DNA of 64,000 nucleotides from DASRDS01 sp035570055 (GTDB lineage Bacteria > Gemmatimonadota > Gemmatimonadetes > Gemmatimonadales > Gemmatimonadaceae). This document shows positions 1 through 8,058 of this stretch, piece by piece. The notes beneath the pieces are model-generated. The model saw only the letters and a program-made list of their open reading frames with translations, was not told the origin of the DNA and did not search any database. Every line of letters begins with the position of its first letter. Positions within the stretch are counted from its first letter, which is position 1. A program made the translations under genes and the position numbers. The DNA lies in NCBI GenBank assembly GCA_035570055.1, contig DATMLM010000058.1, positions 1-64,000 of the forward strand, written 5' to 3'.

Positions 1-25
1 GTAAGTTCTCGCTGCGCCCCCCCTT

Positions 26-130
26 ATGTCAACGGTTTCCCGTGTGTTATTCGCCTGCGTGCTGCTGGGCGCTTGCCGCGGTGGGGACGCGAATCCGTCC
101 CGTCGTACGTTGATCGACTCTCGGGACTGA
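26..130 (+). pseudogene. Severed lipoprotein signal peptide of the peptide-binding protein (ends at in-frame TGA)
   Basis: An ATG at 26 opens a 34-codon frame reading MSTVSRVLFACVLLGAC and then RGGDANPSRR, a classical lipoprotein signal peptide with lipobox LGAC. It ends at TGA (128-130). The same frame then continues without another stop through the substrate-binding protein to 1582, and the residues just after the stop (YDPKSLDPA) are the family's usual mature N-terminal strand. So this is the 5' end of the next gene, cut off by one nonsense codon. A sequencing error is the main alternative. Confidence 0.7.
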
Positions 131-184
131 TACGATCCGAAATCGCTCGACCCCGCGCACGCAAATGACATCCCGAGTGGACGC

Positions 185-1582
185 TTGGTCGCCGATCTCT
201 TCGACGGCCTCACACGCGTCGGAACGGATGGAACACTACAACCTGGGCTCGCGGAGCGTTGGGATCTCTCGAGCGACGCGCTGACGTACACGTTTCATCT
301 TCGGCCACACATACTATTTCACGACGGTCGCGCGCTGCGCGCGCAGACTGTTGTTGCCAGTATCACGAGAGCTCTGGCGCCGGCGACGAAAGGCATCCCG
401 TTGTGGCCGCTGTATCCCATCGATGGCGCGAGGGATTTTGCCAGCGGGAAGGCGCCGGCGATAACGGGGCTGAAAGCGATCGATGACAGTACGGTCGCGA
501 TCACGCTCGCCCAACCGCTCGCGGTATTCCCAAAGCTTCTGGCGATGCCCGTCGCCGCCGTTGTGCCAGAAAGTGTGGGAACCGATTTCAGCGAGCATCC
601 GATCGGGACTGGCCCGTGGAAGTTCGTCCAGTGGAAGCACGACGATTATGTTCGGCTCGCGCGGAACGCGGCCTACTTCGATGGGCCGCCAAAGGCTGAC
701 TCGCTCGAGGCGCGCATCATCCCGGAGCCGAGTACCGCGGTCGCGGAGTTCGAGAGCGGCAATGTCGACTTGCTCTATGTCCCAGAGAGCGAGACGCAGC
801 AATGGCAGCAGACCGACGAGCGCCAAGCGCTGCTCAAGTCGCCGCCGCCGCTCCGGCTCATCTATGCGGCGTTCAACACGACGCGGGGACCGCTCACGTC
901 GGTCGAGGTGCGGCAGGCGATCAACTATGCCGTCGACCGGAAAAAGATTCTCGATCAACTGCTCGCGGGTCGTGGGCGATTGGCGGCTGGCGTCATTCCG
1001 CCGTCGCTTCCCGGCGCCGACACGACGCGTGCGCCCTATCCGTTCGATCCGGCGCGCGCCAAGCAGTTGCTCGCCGCCTCAGGGCACGCCCACGACGTCG
1101 CGCTGGAGCTGTGGTGCGGACAGGAGCCACCGTTCCCGCAGGTCGCGCAGGCGATCCAGGCGTATCTGACCGCCGTTGGCATCAAAATCACCATCGTGCA
1201 GCGGGACAACAACTCGTTGCGCGATGCGGCGCGCAATGGGAAGACGGACATCGTCCTGAAAGACTGGTACGCCGATTACATCGACGCCGAGAATTTTTTG
1301 TATCCGCTGTTGGCCTCGGCCAATGTGGGTCAGGGTGGCAATGTTTCGTTTTACTCGAACCCGGCGTTCGATCAGCTGATCACGGCCGCACGTGGGCAGC
1401 CGAGTGAAGTGGTCAGGACGAAACAGTACCGACAGGCTGACTCGATCGCGTTCGCCGATGCACCCATGTTGTTTCTCGTGTTCTACAATGAGCTCTACGC
1501 CGTGCAACCGTGGCTCAAAGGGTTCCAGCCGCCCGTGATATTCAATGCACAGCGCTGGACCGACGTCGAAATCGCGCATTAG
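185..1582 (+). CDS. ABC transporter substrate-binding protein, peptide/nickel type (SBP_bac_5), signal peptide cut off
   Basis: This is a family-5 extracellular solute-binding protein of the DppA/OppA type. It has the family's N-terminal segment (LVADLFDGLTRVG), the central segment HPIGTGPWKFVQW and the later segment VRQAINYAVDRKKILD. The first start codon after the internal TGA is TTG at 185, which gives 465 residues and no export signal. The full gene would begin at ATG 26 with a lipobox. It overlaps the following permease gene, so the two are surely co-transcribed. As drawn, the protein could not be secreted and the gene may be a pseudogene. The family binds oligopeptides, dipeptides or other small ligands at the outer face of the inner membrane; the ligand cannot be told from sequence. 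Confidence 0.85.
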   Translation: MVADLFDGLTRVGTDGTLQPGLAERWDLSSDALTYTFHLRPHILFHDGRALRAQTVVASITRALAPATKGIPLWPLYPIDGARDFASGKAPAITGLKAIDDSTVAITLAQPLAVFPKLLAMPVAAVVPESVGTDFSEHPIGTGPWKFVQWKHDDYVRLARNAAYFDGPPKADSLEARIIPEPSTAVAEFESGNVDLLYVPESETQQWQQTDERQALLKSPPPLRLIYAAFNTTRGPLTSVEVRQAINYAVDRKKILDQLLAGRGRLAAGVIPPSLPGADTTRAPYPFDPARAKQLLAASGHAHDVALELWCGQEPPFPQVAQAIQAYLTAVGIKITIVQRDNNSLRDAARNGKTDIVLKDWYADYIDAENFLYPLLASANVGQGGNVSFYSNPAFDQLITAARGQPSEVVRTKQYRQADSIAFADAPMLFLVFYNELYAVQPWLKGFQPPVIFNAQRWTDVEIAH

Positions 1583-2507
1583 GGTCGCGTTTCTCGTGCG
1601 GCGGGCGGCCCTCGCTGTGCCCACGCTATTCGGCGTCCTGGTTGTCGCGTTCCTGCTCCTCTACGTGGCGCCTGGCGATCCGGTGCAAGAGATGGTCGGG
1701 GAGCGCGCCGACTCGGCAACGGTTGCACGGCTGCGGGCCGAGCTGCACCTGAACGAGTCACTTCCCCGCCAGTTCGCCTTTTACGCGGGCGGCGTGTTGC
1801 GGGGAGATCTCGGCACGTCGTACATCACCGGGCGACCCATCACTCGCGATATCGCGGAGCGGTTTCCCAATACCGTGATCCTCGCGGTCTCGGCCATGAT
1901 ACTCGCGATCGTCATTGGGATCCCGCTCGGCATTCTCTCGGCCAAGTATCCCGATACATGGATCGACCGATTGGCATCAGTCGGAGCCTATCTCGGCATC
2001 TCGTTTCCCGTGTATTGGGTCGGGCTCGTCCTCATCCTCATCTTCGCGGTTGCGCTGCGATGGCTGCCACCATCGGGATTCGGGAACGGGAACCCCGTGT
2101 ATCTCATCCTGCCGGCGCTCGCGCTCGGCACACGCTCAATCGCGGTGTTGGCGAGACAGACACGGTCGGCCGTGCTCGAGTCGCTCGGTGCCGACTATGT
2201 GCGCACCGCGCGGGCGAAAGGCATACCGGAGCGCATCGTGGTTTTGCGGCACGCCTTGCGTCCGGCCCTCATCCCCGTGATCACCGTCCTTGGGCTGGAT
2301 GTCGGGTACTATCTCACGGGATCTATTCTCACCGAGACCGTCTTTAGTTGGCCAGGGCTCGGGCGATACGTCGTGAATGCCATCGCACGGCGGGATCTGC
2401 CGGCTATTCAGGGCTCGGTACTCTTTCTCAGCGTGGTCTTTGTCGTCGTGAATTTGATCACTGACATCTTGTACGCGGTCGCCGATCCGCGGGTGCGATA
2501 TGACTGA
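1545..2507 (+). CDS. dppB: ABC transporter permease, DppB/OppB family
   Basis: Inner-membrane permease of a dipeptide/oligopeptide ABC importer. A first membrane helix (ALAVPTLFGVLVVAFLLLYV) is followed by the conserved APGDP segment, about five further helices, and the BPD_transp_1 EAA-type loop near ADYVRTARAKGIPE, which docks to the ATPase. The C-terminal NLITDILYAVADPRVRYD is typical of DppB. ATG 1545 overlaps the binding-protein gene; a GTG at 1596 would give a start closer to that of most homologues. No DppC partner or ATPase gene follows: the next gene is a methyltransferase. The importer is therefore incomplete here, and its other parts must lie upstream of the window or elsewhere. 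Confidence 0.9.
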   Translation: MHSAGPTSKSRIRVAFLVRRAALAVPTLFGVLVVAFLLLYVAPGDPVQEMVGERADSATVARLRAELHLNESLPRQFAFYAGGVLRGDLGTSYITGRPITRDIAERFPNTVILAVSAMILAIVIGIPLGILSAKYPDTWIDRLASVGAYLGISFPVYWVGLVLILIFAVALRWLPPSGFGNGNPVYLILPALALGTRSIAVLARQTRSAVLESLGADYVRTARAKGIPERIVVLRHALRPALIPVITVLGLDVGYYLTGSILTETVFSWPGLGRYVVNAIARRDLPAIQGSVLFLSVVFVVVNLITDILYAVADPRVRYD

Positions 2508-3132
2508 CGATATGACGGATGCGTGGACAGCAGTTGACGCCTATGTCGGAGGCCTGCTGGTACCGTCGACGCCCGGGTTCGATGCAGGCGACCTGCCGGC
2601 GATCGCGGTCTCTCCGACGCAAGGGCAATTCTTGTTTGTCATCGCTCGCGCGCTGCGCGCGCAGCGCATACTGGAGATCGGCACGCTCGGCGGGTACAGC
2701 ACGATCTGCCTCGCACGCAGCGGTGCGAGCGTGACGACGCTGGAGGTGAGTCCGGAGCATGCGGCGGTGGCGAAGGCGAATATCGAGCGCGCCGGATTCG
2801 GCAGGACCGTCGAGATTCGTTTGGGCCCGGCGTTGGAGACGCTCACGACGCTGCAAGGGCCGTTCGATCTCATCTTCATTGACGCGGACAAAGAGAGCTA
2901 CCCGCAGTACCTGACGGCGTCGCTCGCGCTCTCGCGATCAGGGACTGTCATCATCGCCGACAATGTCGTGCGCGATGGCGAGGTCGCGGATCCGGACAAC
3001 GGGGATCCGCGCGTGCAGGCGGTGAGGCGTTACATCGAGATGCTGGCGAGCGAACCACGCGTGAGCTCGACCGTGATGCAGACCGTAGGCAGCAAGGGCT
3101 ACGACGGGTTTGCGATCTCAGTGGTTCGCTGA
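2500..3132 (+). CDS. SAM-dependent O-methyltransferase, family 3 (caffeoyl-CoA OMT type)
   Basis: A 210-residue class I methyltransferase. The SAM-binding motif I is ILEIGTLGGYSTICLA (about residues 65-80). The acidic ribose contact lies in VTTLEVSPEHA, and the metal-binding signature of the family is FDLIFIDADKESYPQYL followed by VIIADNVVRDGEV, where two Asp and an Asn coordinate a divalent cation. Length matches the family. ATG 2500 overlaps the permease stop by 8 bases (ATGACTGA), so the gene is the last of that operon; ATG 2512 is an alternative. Substrates in this family range from catechols to lipids and antibiotics, so no substrate is assigned. Confidence 0.9.
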   Translation: MTDDMTDAWTAVDAYVGGLLVPSTPGFDAGDLPAIAVSPTQGQFLFVIARALRAQRILEIGTLGGYSTICLARSGASVTTLEVSPEHAAVAKANIERAGFGRTVEIRLGPALETLTTLQGPFDLIFIDADKESYPQYLTASLALSRSGTVIIADNVVRDGEVADPDNGDPRVQAVRRYIEMLASEPRVSSTVMQTVGSKGYDGFAISVVR

Positions 3133-3341
3133 GCCCAACCGGCGCGACTCAGAAAGCTCTGCAGTGTTTCGAACGGGGTCGAGGAGCGTTCGGTCCAATC
3201 TCGGTAGCGAAACGTCGGGCGCGAGTCTTCGCTAGTCCCCGGTTCGATCACGAGCGCGCCGGTCATCCAATATTCCCACGCGGGACGCTCGTAGAGCCCG
3301 ATCGTGAGGGTGGCGAGGGACGTTCGAGAACCGAGTCCCAC
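3099..3341 (-). CDS. Possible small hypothetical protein downstream of the ferredoxin reductase
   Basis: An 80-codon frame with a GTG start at 3341 fills most of the 224-base gap between the methyltransferase and the ferredoxin reductase, and overlaps the 3' end of the methyltransferase by 34 bases. It is in the same frame as the reductase and starts five codons after its stop. Composition is protein-like (GLYERPAWEYWMTGALVIEP, then FRYRDWTERSS), with one Trp-rich stretch, but I do not recognise it and there is no clear ribosome binding site. It could be a small gene translated by coupling, a readthrough extension, or chance. Confidence 0.35.
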   Translation of the reverse strand: MGLGSRTSLATLTIGLYERPAWEYWMTGALVIEPGTSEDSRPTFRYRDWTERSSTPFETLQSFLSRAGWAQRTTEIANPS

Positions 3342-3356
3342 GGGCGCGACGTCGTG

Positions 3357-4403
3357 TCAGTCATCCGTCTGGCCGAATATCGCCATATTCGAGCTGTGCC
3401 CCGGCGCGACCTTCTTGTCGGGGTAGATCCAGTGGACCGCCTGGTTGACAGCGATCGCGGCCTCACTGAAGCCCGTCGCGATGAGCTTGAGCTTCCCGGG
3501 ATACGTCGTGATATCGCCGGCGGCGTAAATGCCGGGCCGGCCGGTTTCCATCGTGCTCGTCACGACGATCTCGTGGTTCTCGAGGCGCATGCCCCACTCG
3601 GCGAGTGGACCGATGTCACTGTGATAGCCGAGCATCGCGAGCACGGCGTCCGCGGGGACCTCGCGTGTCGTCTTGGTCTTGGAGTCGCGGAGGGTGACAC
3701 CGGTCAAATGGCCATTGTCGCCGCAGATGCCGGCGAGATCGTGAAACGTATGAAGCGCAGCGCGTCCCTCTTGCACCGCGGCTTGCAACTGGCGAACCGT
3801 CGCGCCGTGAGCACGGAAACGGTCGGAGCGGTGCACAAGCGTGACTGAGGCTGCTTTGTCGAGCAGTTGCGTGGCCCAATCGAACGCGGAGTCCCCGCCG
3901 CCCAAGATGACCACGCGTTGGCCGCGGAACTGCTCGGGATTGGTGACGGCATCGTGGATGCCTTTCCCATACCATTGCTCGGCGAACGGTTGGGGCAGCC
4001 GACGTGGTGTGAAGGCTCCGATTCCGGCGGCGATGACGATCGAGCGGGACGGAAAACGATCCGTCTCCGTGACCAGCGTGAAGTGCCCGCCGTCTTCCTC
4101 CAGAGCGTGTACGCGTTGGTTGAGAAAGTACGGGCTCGCTTTGCTCGTGTTCGGATGGAACCGACCGGCTTGCTCGGCGAGCGACTTGATGAGGTCTTTC
4201 GCTAAGATTCTGGGGAAGCCGGCGACGTCGAAGATGTCTTTCTCGGGATAGAGCGCGGCGAGTTGTCCGCCGAGCTCGGGTAGCGCATCGATCACACGCG
4301 CGGTGGCGCCACGCATCCCGGCATAAAAGAGGGCGAACAACCCGGTCGGACCCGCACCGATGATCGTAAGGTCGGTCAGTTCGTGAGTGGTCCCAAGGGG
4401 CAT
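3357..4403 (-). CDS. Ferredoxin--NADP(+) reductase, thioredoxin-reductase-like type 2
   Basis: A 348-residue two-dinucleotide flavoprotein. The FAD Rossmann motif GAGPTGLFALFYAG begins near residue 16, the NADPH motif is VVILGGGDSAFDWA in the middle, and the second FAD signature IYAAGDITTYPGK lies near the C-terminus. The redox-active CxxC of thioredoxin reductase is absent, which marks the YumC-type ferredoxin/flavodoxin-NADP reductase. It moves electrons between NADPH and ferredoxin in the cytoplasm. The C-terminal aromatic-containing extension (QAVHWIYPD) is typical of the type. The only usable start is ATG 4403, ten bases from the kinase start on the other strand, so the promoter must lie within the kinase gene. 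Confidence 0.9.
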   Translation of the reverse strand: MPLGTTHELTDLTIIGAGPTGLFALFYAGMRGATARVIDALPELGGQLAALYPEKDIFDVAGFPRILAKDLIKSLAEQAGRFHPNTSKASPYFLNQRVHALEEDGGHFTLVTETDRFPSRSIVIAAGIGAFTPRRLPQPFAEQWYGKGIHDAVTNPEQFRGQRVVILGGGDSAFDWATQLLDKAASVTLVHRSDRFRAHGATVRQLQAAVQEGRAALHTFHDLAGICGDNGHLTGVTLRDSKTKTTREVPADAVLAMLGYHSDIGPLAEWGMRLENHEIVVTSTMETGRPGIYAAGDITTYPGKLKLIATGFSEAAIAVNQAVHWIYPDKKVAPGHSSNMAIFGQTDD

Positions 4404-4412
4404 CCAGATAAA

Positions 4413-5471
4413 ATGGCCGACGACGATCGCTTCCTCCAGTACGCAGGTTCATTCCGGTTGGTCCGCAAGCTCGCCTCTGGCGGCATGGCCACCGTGTATG
4501 AAGCCGAGCAACTCGGCCCCGCGGGATTCGCCAAGCGAATCGCGCTCAAGGTCATTCATCCGCAGTATGCCAAACAGCAGGAATGGCTGCAGCTCTTCAT
4601 CGATGAAGCGAAACTGTCAGCCAACCTGATGCACGGGAACATCGTGCAGATCTATCAGCTCGGCGAAGTCGCGGGAGAGTATTTCATCGCGATGGAGTTC
4701 ATCCAGGGCCCGACGGTGCGCATGGTCATCGACCGTCACTGGGAGCTCGGCACTCCGATTCCCCCTCACCTCGCCGCGTACATCGCCAGCCGCGTGTGTC
4801 GTGCGCTGGACTTCGCGCACAACTTCGTGACCCCCGACAAACGTCGTCTCGACATCGTGCATCGCGATGTCTCGCCGGGTAACGTCATGGCCTCGTGGGA
4901 TGGCCATATCAAGCTCGCCGACTTCGGCATCGCGAAAGCGCGCACCTCGATCGATCCGGCGGCCGGCAGACAGATGCTGATGGGGAAGAAGCATTACATG
5001 AGCCCCGAGCAAATGCTGGGACTCAACGTCGATGCCCGGAGCGACGTGTTCGCGATGGGTGTCGTGTTGTACGAGCTGCTGGCGTTGGAGCCGTTGTTCC
5101 AAGAGGACATCACGCAGCTGGCCATCGATGAGGTGGCCGTGCACCCGATCCCGAATATTCGGGCGCGGGTGCCGAATATCCCGACAGAGCTCGAGCACAT
5201 CATCACGATGGCCCTCGAGAAAGATCCCTCGGCGCGGCCGACGGCGGCGCAGATGGGGCGCGATCTCGACCGCTGGTGCTCGTCCCAGCGCGTGCCCGGG
5301 TCCCCGGACATCCTGCAGGAGCACTTCGCGAAGCTGTTCCCGACGACCTATCAGCCGTCGCGCGACGGCGAGCGGACCGTGTTCTCCAACCTCAAGAAAT
5401 CCGCGCGCCGCGCCGCCCAGCCGGAACAACGGTCTGAGCGCTCCCTGCTAGGGAGGCTCCTGGGCCGCTAA
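4413..5471 (+). CDS. Serine/threonine protein kinase (Hanks/PknB type), cytoplasmic
   Basis: A 352-residue protein that is almost entirely kinase domain. The glycine loop is LASGGMATVYEAE (residues 20-32), the ATP-anchoring lysine is in ALKVI (K46), the helix C glutamate is about E65, the catalytic loop is HRDVSPGN (D152), the metal-binding triad is DFG (170-172) and the substrate loop contains YMSPEQ. All catalytic residues are present, so it should be active. No transmembrane segment or PASTA sensor follows; the tail ends in a basic amphipathic LLGRLLGR. ATG 4413 is preferred over the in-frame GTG at 4383 because the domain begins at once. Cobalamin adenosyltransferase follows nine bases after the stop, probably in one operon. 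Confidence 0.92.
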   Translation: MADDDRFLQYAGSFRLVRKLASGGMATVYEAEQLGPAGFAKRIALKVIHPQYAKQQEWLQLFIDEAKLSANLMHGNIVQIYQLGEVAGEYFIAMEFIQGPTVRMVIDRHWELGTPIPPHLAAYIASRVCRALDFAHNFVTPDKRRLDIVHRDVSPGNVMASWDGHIKLADFGIAKARTSIDPAAGRQMLMGKKHYMSPEQMLGLNVDARSDVFAMGVVLYELLALEPLFQEDITQLAIDEVAVHPIPNIRARVPNIPTELEHIITMALEKDPSARPTAAQMGRDLDRWCSSQRVPGSPDILQEHFAKLFPTTYQPSRDGERTVFSNLKKSARRAAQPEQRSERSLLGRLLGR

Positions 5472-5480
5472 CATTCGGGT

Positions 5481-6026
5481 GTGCGCATCTACACCCGGAC
5501 GGGCGACGAAGGGGACACCGGATTGTTCGGCGGCGGACGCGTGTCGAAGGACGATCCGCGCGTCGAGGCCTATGGCACCGTCGATGAGCTCAACGCCGTC
5601 ATCGGCATGGCGCGCTCGATCGAGCTCATGCCGCGCATCGACGAGATCTTGGCTCCGGTGCAGCGGGATCTCCTTGGACTCGGCGCGATTTTGGCGACGC
5701 CCGATCTCGTCAAAATGCAGGAGCAGCTCGCCAAGGCGCGCATCGACGACGCGCGCATCGCGCAACTCGAGCGGGCCATCGACGCTGGCGAGGAGGAGCT
5801 CGAGCCGCTCAAAGCCTTCATCTTGCCCGGCGGCACGCCGAAGGCCGCGGCGCTGCATGTCGCGCGGACCGTGTGCCGGAGAGCCGAGCGGCGGGTCGTG
5901 CATCTCCAGGAGACCGTCGAGTTGCCGCCGCTCGTCACCGTGTATCTCAATCGGCTTTCTGATCTGCTATTTGTGCTCGCGCGCGTGGCGAACCGCCGCG
6001 CCGGCGCGGGCGAAGTGACGTGGTAA
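5481..6026 (+). CDS. pduO: Cob(I)alamin adenosyltransferase, PduO type
   Basis: ATP:corrinoid adenosyltransferase that makes adenosylcobalamin from cob(I)alamin and ATP. The N-terminal ATP-binding signature TRTGDEGDTGLFGGGRVSK (residues 5-23) and the helical motif TVCRRAERRVV near residue 135, with its conserved Arg and Glu, define the PduO/MMAB family. Length (181 aa) is normal and the fold is a trimeric five-helix bundle in the cytoplasm. GTG 5481 is the only start giving the conserved N-terminus MRIYTRTGD. The stop overlaps the aroB start, so both are one operon. It implies that this organism uses a B12-dependent mutase or similar enzyme encoded elsewhere. Confidence 0.94.
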   Translation: MRIYTRTGDEGDTGLFGGGRVSKDDPRVEAYGTVDELNAVIGMARSIELMPRIDEILAPVQRDLLGLGAILATPDLVKMQEQLAKARIDDARIAQLERAIDAGEEELEPLKAFILPGGTPKAAALHVARTVCRRAERRVVHLQETVELPPLVTVYLNRLSDLLFVLARVANRRAGAGEVTW

Positions 6027-7090
6027 CTATCGAATCCGGGTTGGTCAATGATCTCGGCGCTCGCGCTTCGCGCGTCGCGCCCGCGCATCGCTACGCCATC
6101 ATCACCGACTCCAACGTAGCAGCATTGTACGGCGAACAAGCCCGCGCATCGTTCGGCCTCGTGTCGGTCTTTACTATTCCTGCCGGTGAGAAATACAAGA
6201 GCCGGGAGACTTGGGCGCGGGTCACCGACGAGATGCTCACGGCAGGATTTGGGCGAGACTCGGCGATCATCGCGATCGGCGGCGGAGTGGTGGGAGATCT
6301 CGCGGGATTTGTGGCCGCGACGTACATGCGTGGGATTCCGTTCGTACAAGTCCCGACGACGTTATTGGCGATGATCGATGCGTCGATTGGCGGGAAAACC
6401 GGAGTCGACACACCCGCCGGCAAGAATCTCGTGGGCGCGTTCCATCAGCCCGCAGCCGTACTGATTGATCCAACTGTCCTGGCCACGCTGCCACCGCGGG
6501 AGCTGCGCGCGGGGCTCGCTGAAGCAATTAAGCACGGCGTGATTGCCGATGCCGGGTATTTTGACCGGACGGTCGAGGCGTTGCCCGGGCTCCTCGCCCC
6601 AGGGGGGTCTACGAGCCCCGCCATGCGATCGTTGATCGAGGGGAGCGTGGCGATCAAGGAATCCGTCGTCGCGAGGGATGAACGCGAGCACGGGCTCCGT
6701 AAGATCTTGAACTTTGGTCACACGCTTGGCCACGCCGCCGAAGCGTCGAGCGGCTACGCGTTGTTACATGGCGAGGCCATCGCGATCGGCATGGCAGTTG
6801 AAAGCCGTTTGGCGGAGCGACTCGGGCTGGCCGAGGCCGGCACCGCTGACCGCGTGCGCATGGCGTTGGCACTCGCGACGTTGCCGTGCCAGGTCCCATC
6901 GTCACTCGACCCCGAGCGGCTCGTCGCGCTCACGAAGACCGATAAAAAGGCACGGCGCGAGCGCGTGGAGTACGCGTTACCGCACGCGATCGGACGCATG
7001 GCGGGGGGCAGTTCTGACTGGGGAATCGCGGTCGATGACGCCGATGCGCTGGCCGCGGCACGAATCATGGCTGTTGACCCTAACCGGTGA
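6020..7090 (+). CDS. aroB: 3-dehydroquinate synthase
   Basis: Second step of the shikimate pathway: DAHP to 3-dehydroquinate, needing NAD+ and a divalent metal. Recognised from IAIGGGVVGDLAGFVAA (NAD binding), VPTTLLAMIDASIGGKTGVD (active-site loop with the conserved Lys), the metal-ligand region LNFGHTLGHAAE and the third ligand in LLHGEAIAIGM. Metal ligands are the expected Glu, His and His. Length 356 aa is normal. GTG 6020 overlaps the cobalamin adenosyltransferase stop by seven bases, indicating translational coupling. The 3' end carries a candidate promoter for the sigma-factor gene. Confidence 0.96.
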   Translation: MVTIESGLVNDLGARASRVAPAHRYAIITDSNVAALYGEQARASFGLVSVFTIPAGEKYKSRETWARVTDEMLTAGFGRDSAIIAIGGGVVGDLAGFVAATYMRGIPFVQVPTTLLAMIDASIGGKTGVDTPAGKNLVGAFHQPAAVLIDPTVLATLPPRELRAGLAEAIKHGVIADAGYFDRTVEALPGLLAPGGSTSPAMRSLIEGSVAIKESVVARDEREHGLRKILNFGHTLGHAAEASSGYALLHGEAIAIGMAVESRLAERLGLAEAGTADRVRMALALATLPCQVPSSLDPERLVALTKTDKKARRERVEYALPHAIGRMAGGSSDWGIAVDDADALAAARIMAVDPNR

Positions 7091-7102
7091 GATTATTACA
7101 GT
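7074..7102 (+). promoter_or_regulatory. Candidate sigma-70 promoter for the sigma-factor gene
   Basis: TTGACC (7074-7079), a 17-base spacer and TACAGT (7097-7102) match the -35 and -10 consensus at 5/6 and 4/6 positions. The element sits at the 3' end of aroB, 36 bases before the ATG of the sigma-factor gene. Inferred by eye only. Confidence 0.45.
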
Positions 7103-7136
7103 GGGCGCCCCGGGATTTCCTCCCCAGCCCCACTGT
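7098..7136 (+). promoter_or_regulatory. Inverted repeat between aroB and the sigma-factor start
   Basis: ACAGTGGG (7098-7105) is the exact reverse complement of CCCACTGT (7129-7136). Inside it GGGA (7112-7115) can pair with TCCC (7121-7124). The dyad overlaps the proposed -10 and ends two bases before the ATG at 7139. It has no T-tract. It could be the aroB terminator, an operator, or a leader hairpin if transcription starts further upstream. Confidence 0.5.
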
Positions 7137-7138
7137 GT

Positions 7139-8032
7139 ATGCAATCACTGACCGAAAGCAGCACGAAAGGGTTCTTCCGTAACGCCCCCTCCACCGCTTT
7201 CGATCAGTACCTCCTCGACATTCAGAAGCTGCCGTTAATTCACGAGGTTGAAGAGGAGCGACGGCTGGCGCGCCGGGTGCAGCGTGGTGATGAGCAAGCG
7301 GCCGAGCGGTTGGTCACGGCGAACCTGCGATTCGTCATCTCGTACGTGAAAAAATATCAAGGGCACGGCCTCGATTTGTCCGAGCTCGTCGCCATCGGCA
7401 ACGAAGGCTTGCTCAAAGCCGTGCGCAAGTTCGATCCCGATCAAGGCGTCAAGTTCATCTCGTACGCCGTGTGGTGGGTGCGGCAGGCGGTGCTCAAGGC
7501 ACTGGCCGAACAGACGCGATCGGTGCGCATCCCGCTCAATCAAAATTCGCAGCTCATCAAACTCGCCAGAGCCGAGACGATTCTGGCGCAAGTGCTGCGG
7601 CGCGATCCGACCGACCACGAGATCGGGCGGCTCATCGAGGAGACGCCGGAGACCGTTCGCGCGGCGAAGCAAATGTCGTCGACCGAGGTGTCGCTCGACG
7701 CGCCCATCGATCGATCGGATCGCGAGGCGGCGACGCTCGGTGAGCGGTTTGCCGGTGTCGATGGCGCCGAGATCGAGGACTCGACGGATGGGACGCTCAT
7801 GCGCGAGTTCATCGAGAAGGCGTTCCGGAAGTACCTGACGCCGCGCGAGCGACGCATCTTGAGCCTCTACTACGGGCTCGAGGAAGGGTCAGAGGCCATG
7901 ACCCTCGAGCGGATCGGCGCGCTGCTCGGCGTGACGCGGGAACGGATCCGGCAGATCCGCGAGCGGGCGTTCGAGAAGCTTCGCGAGTCGCCCGACGGCT
8001 CGGCGCTCGCCGGCTTCTGGAACGCCGCCTAG
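7139..8032 (+). CDS. RNA polymerase sigma-70 family factor (RpoD/SigA-like, groups 1-2)
   Basis: A 297-residue sigma factor with regions 1.2 to 4.2 but no acidic region 1.1. Region 1.2 is AFDQYLLDIQKLPLI, and region 2 contains LVTANLRFVISYVKKYQ and the -10 recognition stretch VKFISYAVWWVRQAVLKAL. Region 3 begins at SVRIPLNQNSQL, and region 4.2 is the helix-turn-helix LERIGALLGVTRERIRQIRE that reads the -35 box. Region 2.4 and 4.2 residues are those of primary sigma factors. Short factors of this size are the housekeeping sigma in some phyla and group 2 in others, so the exact rank is open. The gene stands alone with its own promoter-like sequence. Confidence 0.92.
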   Translation: MQSLTESSTKGFFRNAPSTAFDQYLLDIQKLPLIHEVEEERRLARRVQRGDEQAAERLVTANLRFVISYVKKYQGHGLDLSELVAIGNEGLLKAVRKFDPDQGVKFISYAVWWVRQAVLKALAEQTRSVRIPLNQNSQLIKLARAETILAQVLRRDPTDHEIGRLIEETPETVRAAKQMSSTEVSLDAPIDRSDREAATLGERFAGVDGAEIEDSTDGTLMREFIEKAFRKYLTPRERRILSLYYGLEEGSEAMTLERIGALLGVTRERIRQIRERAFEKLRESPDGSALAGFWNAA

Positions 8033-8058
8033 CGGCTCTACCGGCCAGGGACGCGCCA

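Noticed and set aside
3237..3250. GGTTCGATC, resembling a tRNA T-loop
   Set aside because: The flanking bases do not form the 5-bp T stem, and no acceptor or anticodon arms can be built around it.
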